Of a DNA stretch of 64,000 nucleotides, positions 57,642-64,000 are shown piece after piece (position 1 is the first letter of the stretch; each line of letters starts with the position of its first letter). The position numbers were made by a program, and so were the translations under genes. The notes under the pieces were generated by a model. The model did not search any database and was not told where the DNA came from. It saw only the letters and a list, made by a program, of their open reading frames with translations. Source of the DNA: Pseudomonas violetae (GTDB taxonomy: Bacteria; Pseudomonadota; Gammaproteobacteria; Pseudomonadales; Pseudomonadaceae); assembly GCF_023072615.1 (NCBI RefSeq), contig NZ_JAKNRW010000004.1, positions 124,001-188,000 of the forward strand, given 5' to 3'.

Positions 57642-58049
57642 TCAGCTTTCCAGCCAGACGTCCCGTGCCCAGTGCCAAACCGACTCCCAGGTCTCTTCGG
57701 CAATCAGCTCTTCTTCTGCCTGCCAAAGCACCACGGTGCCGTCTTCTTCGACGCAGTAGTAGTCGTCGCCATCCTGGCAAATGGGGATCAGGCTGCGGTC
57801 GACGCCGGCGTCCCAGGCGTTGGCTGCCACGTCCGGTAGGTAGGTGTGGGACTGCGGGTCGGTCACCGTTACCGGTTCAAGGCTACCGTAGACCACGTCG
57901 CTGACGGTCAGCAAAAATTCTCTGAAGACGAATGGAATATCGATGAACAGTTGCTCTTCGATCTCCACCAGTATGTCTTCGTCAGGCAGCTCCAAGGGGA
58001 CTGGTACCGGCTCGTTGGCTTCACGCAGTTGTTCGATGATTTCTTCCAC
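57642..58049 (-). CDS. SMI1/KNR4 family protein
   Basis: 135 residues, very acidic. The SMI1/KNR4 (SUKH) pattern is visible: LPDEDILVEIEEQLFIDIPFVFREFLLTVSDVVYGSLEP, then YCVEEDGTVVLWQ and a tryptophan-rich C-terminus (ESVWHWARDVWLES). Many SUKH proteins are immunity partners of toxins, but no toxin gene lies nearby, so a housekeeping role is as likely. The start is GTG (58047-58049) with AGAGGA nine bases upstream. Confidence 0.82.
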   Translation of the reverse strand: MEEIIEQLREANEPVPVPLELPDEDILVEIEEQLFIDIPFVFREFLLTVSDVVYGSLEPVTVTDPQSHTYLPDVAANAWDAGVDRSLIPICQDGDDYYCVEEDGTVVLWQAEEELIAEETWESVWHWARDVWLES

Positions 58050-58130
58050 GTCCGGGATCCTCTTGCTGTTGGCGCGGTTTGGTTGGGGCGGTTTATACAG
58101 TAGCTTGCTATAGATGCAACCGCGAAATAG

Positions 58131-58157
58131 AAAACCCCAGCCGAGGCTGGGGTTTTT
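58131..58157 (-). terminator. Rho-independent terminator of the Tim44-domain gene
   Basis: Stem CCCCAGC (58135-58141) pairs with GCTGGGG (58146-58152) around a CGAG loop, with A4 on one side and T5 on the other. Read on the minus strand it ends the transcript of the gene stopping at 58185; it could work in both directions. Confidence 0.88.
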
Positions 58158-58184
58158 ATTACAGCATTTTTAACGCAGGGGTGA

Positions 58185-59057
58185 TCAGCCGTTCTGGCGG
58201 ATACCGGCTACCAGCCAAGGCTGGTTCTCGCCCTGTGGACGTTCCATGTTCCAGCTTTCGCTGAACACTTCGCCCTGGTCGAAGCGCGAAGTCTTCGACA
58301 CACCGCTGAAGGTCAGGGTGGCGATGGTTTTGTCTGCACGATCATCCACGCCGTCCAGTTGAACACTGAGGTTATCAATGTAGGTGGACTGGAAAGCGTC
58401 GCCCAGATCGGCGCGTTCGCGCTTCAGGAACTCCAGCAGTTGCGGGGTCACGAATTCGGCGATCTTGTCCATTTCGTTAGCGTCCCAGTGCTGCTGCAGG
58501 GACTGGAAGTGGTTGCGAGCTGCTTCAATGAAGTTTTGTTCATTGAACCAGGCTGGCGCATTGATCACCGGACGCGCGGCAACGGGTGCTGCTGCACCAC
58601 CGAATATCGAACCGCCGGCAGGCTTTTGTTCGAACGCTTCACGTTGCATCGGCGCGTGACCAGCCGGAGCCAGGTGCTCCTGCTGCTTGCGACGACGAGC
58701 GGCGATGAAACGGAACACCAGGAAGGCGATGACCGCCATGATCAGGATGTCGAAGATCTGCATGCCCTGGAAGCCGCCGCCCATGAACATGGAGGCCAGC
58801 AGGCCACCGGCAGCGATGCCGGCAAGAGGGCCGAGCCAGCGCGACGCACCGCCGGCCTTGGCAGCGGCGCCAGCGGCACCGGCCGCGCCAGCAGTGGCAG
58901 CAGCGCCACCGGCAGCAGAAGAAGGAGCCATTTGGCTGGTCTGGTGAGTCGGCGCAGCGCCGGAGCTCTTGCCGCCACCAAAGCGCTTGGCGTTGGCGTC
59001 GAGGCTCATCGTCAAGCCGATGCACAACGCCATGGCGATGCTAAGAAAACGTTTCAT
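58185..59057 (-). CDS. Tim44-domain membrane protein
   Basis: 290 residues. A signal or anchor (MKRFLSIAMALCIGLTMSLD) leads to a region of about 50 residues almost wholly Ala, Gly and Ser, then a glycine-rich hydrophobic segment (WLGPLAGIAAGGLLASMFMGGGF) and a membrane helix (IFDILIMAVIAFLVFRFIAARRRK). The C-terminal 130 residues are a Tim44-like domain (FIEAARNHFQSLQQHWDANEMDKI). Bacterial members are of unknown role. It ends at an intrinsic terminator. An in-frame ATG at 59072 would add five residues. Confidence 0.87.
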   Translation of the reverse strand: MKRFLSIAMALCIGLTMSLDANAKRFGGGKSSGAAPTHQTSQMAPSSAAGGAAATAGAAGAAGAAAKAGGASRWLGPLAGIAAGGLLASMFMGGGFQGMQIFDILIMAVIAFLVFRFIAARRRKQQEHLAPAGHAPMQREAFEQKPAGGSIFGGAAAPVAARPVINAPAWFNEQNFIEAARNHFQSLQQHWDANEMDKIAEFVTPQLLEFLKRERADLGDAFQSTYIDNLSVQLDGVDDRADKTIATLTFSGVSKTSRFDQGEVFSESWNMERPQGENQPWLVAGIRQNG

Positions 59058-59237
59058 AAAGGGAATTCCCATTTGTGGAAGGCACGCGCGCCATGTTGCA
59101 CAGCTGAAGTGTTACTGGCTAGCGGCAGAGTGTTTCGGGCTTTTGCCTGACAGGTTTCGTTCAGCTTCGTCGCGGCAATAAGGGTATGTACTTTCTTCTG
59201 TAGGAAAAAGGGATGGGTTCGCAGGGAAATGGGACCG

Positions 59238-59334
59238 TGTGGGAGCGGCGGTGCGACGATTCGGCTTGCTCGCGAAAGCCATTCAGCATTGATGCAAGCT
59301 GACACACCGTATTCGCGAGCAAGCCCGCTCCACA
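59238..59334. repeat. REP-like inverted repeat between the Tim44 gene and uvrD
   Basis: GGCTTGCTCGCGAA (59263-59276) and TTCGCGAGCAAGCC (59312-59325) are perfect reverse complements. Outer TGTGGGAGCGG and CCGCTCCACA nearly pair. This is the GGGAGCGG...TTGCTCGCGA form of the Pseudomonas REP. The rest of 59058-59356 shows only AT-rich promoter-like sequence near 59160-59220. Confidence 0.85.
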
Positions 59335-59356
59335 TAAAGGGCACCCCTGCAGTTCC

Positions 59357-61540
59357 CTAGATGGCTTCCAGCTTGGCGTAACCCAGCATCAGCCACTTAC
59401 TGCCTTCGCCAAAATTCACCTGAACCCTGGCCTGGGCGCCGGCGCCTTCGAAGTTGAGGATCACGCCGTCGCCAAAGATTGAGTGACGCACCGTCTGCCC
59501 AAGGCTGAACCCGGTTTCCGGAATCTCACTGCCACTGAACAGGTTGCTGCCACTCATCGACTGGTTGCCGCCGAAGGGCCGGCTGACGCTGTTCGACAAG
59601 CGCACTTCCTGAATAAGGCCTTTGGGAATCTCCCGTACGAAGCGCGAAACCTTGTTGTACGTTTCGCTGCCATACAGGCGGCGGGTTTCGGCGTAGGTCA
59701 TCACCAGATTCTGCATGGCACGGGTGATGCCGACGTAGGCCAGACGCCGCTCCTCTTCAAGGCGACCAGGTTCTTCCAGGCTCATCTTGTGCGGGAACAG
59801 GCCTTCTTCCATGCCCACCAGGAATACATAAGGAAATTCCAGGCCTTTGGCGCTGTGCAGCGTCATCAGTTGAATGCTGTCTTCGTGCTCGTCGGCCTGG
59901 GTGTCCCCGGCCTCCAGCGAGGCGTGGCCGAGGAATGCAGCCAGCGGCGTCAGGTCCTCGTCTTCCTCGGTGTTTTCGAAGTTACGAGCAGCGCTGACCA
60001 GTTCCTCAAGGTTTTCCACCCGAGCCTGGCCTTTTTCGCCTTTTTCCGCTTCGTGGTAGGCAATCAGCCCGGACTGCTCGATAACGGTCTGGGTCATCAG
60101 GTGCAGCGGCATTTCCATGCACTTGGCGGCGAGGTTCTCGATCAGCTCGATAAAGCCGCCCAGGGCGCCAGCAGCCCGGCCGGTAAGGCCTTTGTTGGCC
60201 ACCAGCAGGCGCATGGCTTCCCACATCGACACGTCGCTATGGCGCGCATGCTCGCGGATCGCTTCAACGGTTTTCTCGCCGATGCCACGGGCTGGCACGT
60301 TGATTATCCGTTCCAGAGCCGCGTCGTTGCCACGGCCTTCCAGTAACCGCAGGTAGGCCATGGCGTTCTTGATTTCCGCACGCTCGAAGAAACGCTGGCC
60401 GCCGTAGATACGATACGGGATGCGCTCGCGCAGCAAGGCTTCTTCCAAAACGCGGGACTGGGCGTTGGAGCGATACAGAATTGCAATATCACTACGTGCC
60501 AAGCCGGTCTTTAGCGCGCTTTCGATGGTTTCGACAACATAACGCGCTTCATCGTGCTCGTTGAACGCCGCGTACAGGTTGATCGCCTCGCCATCGACGC
60601 CATCCGTCCACAGTTCCTTGCCGAGACGCCCGGTGTTGTTGGCGATCAGGGCGTTAGCCGCTTTGAGGATGCCGGCGGTGGAGCGGTAGTTCTGCTCCAG
60701 GCGGATGGTTTGTGAATCCGGGAAGTCGGAAGAATATTGATGAATGTTTTCGATCTTAGCGCCGCGCCAGCCGTAAATCGACTGGTCGTCGTCGCCCACT
60801 ACCATAAGGCTGTCCCCGCCCTTGCCCAGCAGGCGCAACCAGGCGTACTGCACAGCGTTGGTGTCCTGGAACTCGTCCACCAGAATGTGCCGGAAGCGTT
60901 TTTGATAATGCGCCAGCAGGCCCGGGTGATCACGCCACAGATCGAGGGCACGCAGCAGCAGTTCGGAGAAGTCGATGACACCTGCCCGCAGGCATGCGGC
61001 CTCATAGGCTTCGTAAATGCTGCGCATGGTCGCCAGGAACAGGTCGCCACTGGCCTGGATGTGTTGTGGTCGAAGGCCTTCGTCTTTCTGCCCGTTGATG
61101 AACCATTGCGCCTGGCGCGCTGGCCAGCGTTGTTCGTCCAGCCCCAGCTCGCGGATCACCCGCTTGACCAGTCGCTGCTGGTCATCGCTGTCAAGAATCT
61201 GGAAGGTTTGGCTCAGGCCTGCTTCCTGCCAATGCGCCCGCAACAAGCGGTGCGCCAGGCCGTGGAAGGTGCCTACCCACATGCCGGCCGGGTTGATACC
61301 CATCAGCTGCTCGATGCGATGACGCATCTCGGCAGCGGCCTTGTTGGTAAAGGTCACCGACAGGATCGAGTGGGGTGAGGCGTTCTCGACCTGGATCAAC
61401 CAGGCGATACGGTGCACCAGCACTCGGGTTTTACCGGAACCAGCACCGGCCAGGACCAACTGACGACCCACGGAGGCAGCTACGGCCTGGCGTTGGGCAT
61501 CGTTGAGGGAGTTCAGCAGAAGGGAGAGATCATCGCGCAT
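59357..61540 (-). CDS. uvrD: DNA helicase II
   Basis: UvrD (727 residues), 3'-5' superfamily 1 helicase of nucleotide excision and mismatch repair. Motif I AGAGSGKTRVLVHRI (P-loop near residues 31-38), motif Ia TFTNKAAAEMRHRI, motif II LVDEFQDTN, motif III VVGDDDQSIYGWRGA, motif IV LEQNYRS, motif V LMTLHSAKGLEFP and motif VI YVGITRAMQ. Length matches E. coli (720). No clear LexA box was seen upstream. It is divergent from a GGDEF-EAL gene, as in P. aeruginosa (PA5443/PA5442). Confidence 0.97.
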   Translation of the reverse strand: MRDDLSLLLNSLNDAQRQAVAASVGRQLVLAGAGSGKTRVLVHRIAWLIQVENASPHSILSVTFTNKAAAEMRHRIEQLMGINPAGMWVGTFHGLAHRLLRAHWQEAGLSQTFQILDSDDQQRLVKRVIRELGLDEQRWPARQAQWFINGQKDEGLRPQHIQASGDLFLATMRSIYEAYEAACLRAGVIDFSELLLRALDLWRDHPGLLAHYQKRFRHILVDEFQDTNAVQYAWLRLLGKGGDSLMVVGDDDQSIYGWRGAKIENIHQYSSDFPDSQTIRLEQNYRSTAGILKAANALIANNTGRLGKELWTDGVDGEAINLYAAFNEHDEARYVVETIESALKTGLARSDIAILYRSNAQSRVLEEALLRERIPYRIYGGQRFFERAEIKNAMAYLRLLEGRGNDAALERIINVPARGIGEKTVEAIREHARHSDVSMWEAMRLLVANKGLTGRAAGALGGFIELIENLAAKCMEMPLHLMTQTVIEQSGLIAYHEAEKGEKGQARVENLEELVSAARNFENTEEDEDLTPLAAFLGHASLEAGDTQADEHEDSIQLMTLHSAKGLEFPYVFLVGMEEGLFPHKMSLEEPGRLEEERRLAYVGITRAMQNLVMTYAETRRLYGSETYNKVSRFVREIPKGLIQEVRLSNSVSRPFGGNQSMSGSNLFSGSEIPETGFSLGQTVRHSIFGDGVILNFEGAGAQARVQVNFGEGSKWLMLGYAKLEAI

Positions 61541-61798
61541 CGGGGCATTCTAGGGTGCGCCGTCACACCGGGCAAACCGAGCTTTGCATTAGCCGATGAA
61601 AGACGCACGGATGACGACCGGTCAGTCACCGGCTGCAAGCGCTGGCGGGCCTTGCTCTGCGGCTTTTCAGGGGGTAACTGCAACCGCAGATTTCATCTTT
61701 TTTATCGTGGGCGGCGGTTTGGTCCAGCCACTTGCTTGTGTATGCTCCTTCGACGATTCGGGCTCAAGCTCATCATTATAAGAACAAGAATATTGCCT
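61541..61798. promoter_or_regulatory. Divergent promoter region of uvrD and the GGDEF-EAL gene
   Basis: 258 bases holding both promoters. An AT-rich stretch with TTGTGTATG and CATTATAAG (61735-61781) precedes the rightward gene and could form a -35/-10 pair. No LexA-type CTG-N10-CAG operator is evident. Confidence 0.35.
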
Positions 61799-64000
61799 AT
61801 GACCCTCAGCATCGACGTGTCGGGCCCCTCCGTGGAGCCCCGGGTTATCCGCAGACAATACGCCATGGAAATGGCGGTGGAACGCACCCGTCTGCTTTAC
61901 CAGGGATCGCTGCTGCCTACCTTGTTCATGCTGATCAATGGCCTGGTCTGCGCCGGCCTGCTCTGGAGCCCGCAGCGCTACTTCCTGGTCAGCTTCTGGC
62001 TGGTATGGTTGCTTTCACTGGTGGCGCTGCGGGTGATCCAGGTCGCGGCTTTCGATTCGGCGATGCCCAACCGTCAGGCGCATCCGGTCTGGCGCCGCAT
62101 GTTTATGCTCGGCTCGGGCCTGACCGGCTTGACCCTGGCAGGTGCCGGTATTGCGCTGGTCCCGGCGGACACCTTTATCCAACAAGCCTGGGTATTTGGC
62201 CTGATCGGTGCGGCAGCGTTGTCGGCTAGCGTTGCATATGCCGTAAGCCTGCCGGCGTTTCTCTCCTTTACTTTGCCCTGTCTGTTGCCGGCGATCGCCT
62301 ATCTGTTCTGGGGCGGTGATGAGCAAGCCCAAGGCTGGGGATGGTTCGGCCTGATTTTGTTGGGGGCGTTGAGTGTGGTCGCCTGGCAGGTCAACCGGCT
62401 GATCGATCGGGGCTTGCTGCGTCGCTTCCAGAATCAGGCGCTGATCGAGCACCTGCAGCAGGCTCAAAGCAGCAGCGATCAACTTAATCAGAAGTTGGCC
62501 AGGGAGGTTGAGCAGCGTAGTTGCGCTGAAGCTGAACTAAGGGCCATTCAGGCCGGCCTGGAAGGCCGTGTTGCCCAGCGCAGCCTCGAACTGGACTTGG
62601 CCAACCAGGCCCTCAGTAAAAGCGAGGCGCGCCTGGCGTTGGCGTTGAAAGCCAGCGAGCTGGGGTTGTGGGACTGGAACCTGCAGACGGACGAAGTCCA
62701 TCACACACAGCTTCAGGAATTATTCGGCCTGGAGCCAGAGTTGGTGACCGCCATGCTTCGCCATCTCAAGCCACGCCTGCATCCCGAAGACCTGCCAGCG
62801 CTCAAGCGCGCGTTGGTGGAACACCTGAAGGGTCGCAGTGAGGACTATCAGATCGAATATCGCGTACGCCACGGCGACGGTCACTGGGTGTGGATTGAAG
62901 ATCGCGGGCGGGCGGTGGAGCGCGGCGAGAATGGCCGGGTGGTACGCATGGTCGGGACTCGCCGCAACATCAGCGTCAGCAAGAACCTGGAAGCGCAACA
63001 GCAACTGGCCGCAACGGTTTTCGAGGCGGCCAGCGAAGGCATTGTGATTTTCGATCCAAATTACGCCTTGATTGCGGCCAATCAGGCCTTCTGCCGGGTG
63101 ACCGGCTATGAGATCGACGACATTCTCGGGCTTAGCGTTGTCGATCTGCCGTGCAGCCGAGATGCCCGTCGGCACTACAGCGCCATCCGCCAGGCACTGG
63201 AACAGCATGGCAGCTGGCAGGGCGAACTGGTGGAGACCCGTAAAAACGGCGAGCTCTATCCGCAGTGGTTGCAACTAAGCGCGGTGCGGGATAATCGGGG
63301 AAATGTAAGTCACCTCGTGGGCTTCTTCGCTGATCTTTCGGCCCGGCGCGAATCCGAGGAGCGCATGCGTTTTCTCACCCATTACGACGAGCTGACGGGC
63401 CTGGCCAACCGGTCACTGTTCCGCGAGCGCCTGCGCGAGGCTCATCATCGCATGCGTCAAGGCGGGCGCAGCCTGGCGTTGCTGCACATCAATCTGGACA
63501 GGTTCAAGTTGCTGAACGAAAGCCTGGGCCATGATATTGCCGATGAACTATTACAGAAAACGGCCCGCAGACTGGTGAGTGCACTGCCCGAGGCCGACAC
63601 CATTGCACGCTTGTCCGGCGACGAATTTGCCGTGCTGTTCGACAACTACGCCAACCTCTCCAGCCTGGCGCGCGTGGCGACCCGGTTGTCGGCCAAATTG
63701 CGTCTGCCGTTGACCATCGACGGACATGAGCTGGTAGTCAGTGCGTCCATGGGCATCAGCATGCTGCCGGACAACGCCCGGGAAATCTCCGCGCTGGTCA
63801 GCCAGTCGAACATGGCCATGCAGCATGCCAAACACCTGGGCGGCAACAATTTCCAGTTTTACACCGAGAGCCTCCAGGCCAGCACCCTGGAGCGGTTGCA
63901 GCTGGAAAACCAGCTACGCAAAGCGATCGATGAGAAGCAGCTGAAAGTTTTCTACCAACCCAAGCTCTGCCTCGCCACGGGACGCCTGAATGCCGCCGAA
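61799..64000 (+). CDS. Membrane PAS-GGDEF-EAL protein (3' end outside window)
   Basis: Open frame of 734 codons running off the right edge. The N-terminal 170 residues hold about five membrane helices (LLPTLFMLINGLVCAGLLW; FWLVWLLSLVALRVIQVA) and no known sensor domain. A coiled coil and two PAS domains follow, the second with an RKNGELYPQWLQLSAVRD segment. A GGDEF domain has the altered signature SGDEF at residues 606-610 (bases 63614-63628), preceded by LTHYDELTGLANRSLF. The start of an EAL domain (LRKAIDEKQLKVFYQPKL) is seen at the end. It probably turns over cyclic-di-GMP; the SGDEF variant suggests weak or no cyclase activity. Synteny with PA5442 beside uvrD supports the call. Confidence 0.92.
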   Translation, partial: MTLSIDVSGPSVEPRVIRRQYAMEMAVERTRLLYQGSLLPTLFMLINGLVCAGLLWSPQRYFLVSFWLVWLLSLVALRVIQVAAFDSAMPNRQAHPVWRRMFMLGSGLTGLTLAGAGIALVPADTFIQQAWVFGLIGAAALSASVAYAVSLPAFLSFTLPCLLPAIAYLFWGGDEQAQGWGWFGLILLGALSVVAWQVNRLIDRGLLRRFQNQALIEHLQQAQSSSDQLNQKLAREVEQRSCAEAELRAIQAGLEGRVAQRSLELDLANQALSKSEARLALALKASELGLWDWNLQTDEVHHTQLQELFGLEPELVTAMLRHLKPRLHPEDLPALKRALVEHLKGRSEDYQIEYRVRHGDGHWVWIEDRGRAVERGENGRVVRMVGTRRNISVSKNLEAQQQLAATVFEAASEGIVIFDPNYALIAANQAFCRVTGYEIDDILGLSVVDLPCSRDARRHYSAIRQALEQHGSWQGELVETRKNGELYPQWLQLSAVRDNRGNVSHLVGFFADLSARRESEERMRFLTHYDELTGLANRSLFRERLREAHHRMRQGGRSLALLHINLDRFKLLNESLGHDIADELLQKTARRLVSALPEADTIARLSGDEFAVLFDNYANLSSLARVATRLSAKLRLPLTIDGHELVVSASMGISMLPDNAREISALVSQSNMAMQHAKHLGGNNFQFYTESLQASTLERLQLENQLRKAIDEKQLKVFYQPKLCLATGRLNAAE

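Noticed and set aside
57642..58049. Toxin-immunity module around the SMI1/KNR4 gene
   Set aside because: No toxin, secretion or recombination gene is adjacent.

Overview
The window is about 64 kb of chromosome from a Pseudomonas, most likely of the P. fluorescens group. The evidence is the gene order (atp operon, glmU, a DeoR regulator, glmS), a complete common polysaccharide antigen (A-band, D-rhamnan) locus, typical Pseudomonas inverted repeats, Pseudomonas-type parS sites and two textbook Zur boxes. It is probably close to oriC. In pseudomonads the atp operon lies near the origin, three ParB (parS-like) sites are present, and perfect DnaA boxes are far more common than chance predicts. I saw no tRNA, rRNA, IS element, prophage or CRISPR array.

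Layout. 1-6444: F1Fo ATP synthase operon (atpB cut by the window edge, then atpE-F-H-A-G-D-C), with perfect hairpins at four intercistronic junctions and a terminator after atpC. 6562-10746: glmU, glmR and glmS, which make UDP-GlcNAc, with an empty attTn7 after glmS. 10848-14549: LysR regulator, glutathione S-transferase and a three-module flavin/ferredoxin oxidoreductase. 14621-23632 (minus strand): rmd, gmd, wbpW, wzm, wzt, wbpX, wbpY, wbpZ for D-rhamnan synthesis and export. 24064-29812 (plus strand): two glycosyltransferases, two methyltransferases and an acyltransferase, tightly overlapping, matching the five accessory CPA genes (PA5455-PA5459) of P. aeruginosa.

29938-33295: lipoprotein (DUF3142) plus a large exported, membrane-anchored unknown. 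33299-36000: LysE exporter, Lrp regulator and dihydrolipoamide dehydrogenase. 36227-42196: a four-gene operon of three SPFH/HflK-HflC-like proteins, one with a 16-histidine N-terminus, followed by a P1B-type metal ATPase. I consider this the least understood system here. 42400-45673: cyclopropane fatty acid synthase, cardiolipin synthase and a DUF3617 protein.

45799-52221: zinc-starvation region. Two Zur boxes flank divergent operons. Leftward: folE2, an ABC metal importer, a gamma-carbonic anhydrase and a decayed dihydroorotase paralogue. Rightward: a small ORF, a CobW GTPase (ZigA type) and DUF1826. The logic is import of zinc, zinc-independent or alternative enzymes, and a metallochaperone. 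52226-64000: a second CobW GTPase, pdxY, acyl-CoA thioesterase, CPA2 antiporter, SMI1/KNR4 protein, Tim44-domain protein, uvrD and a PAS-GGDEF-EAL protein cut by the right edge.
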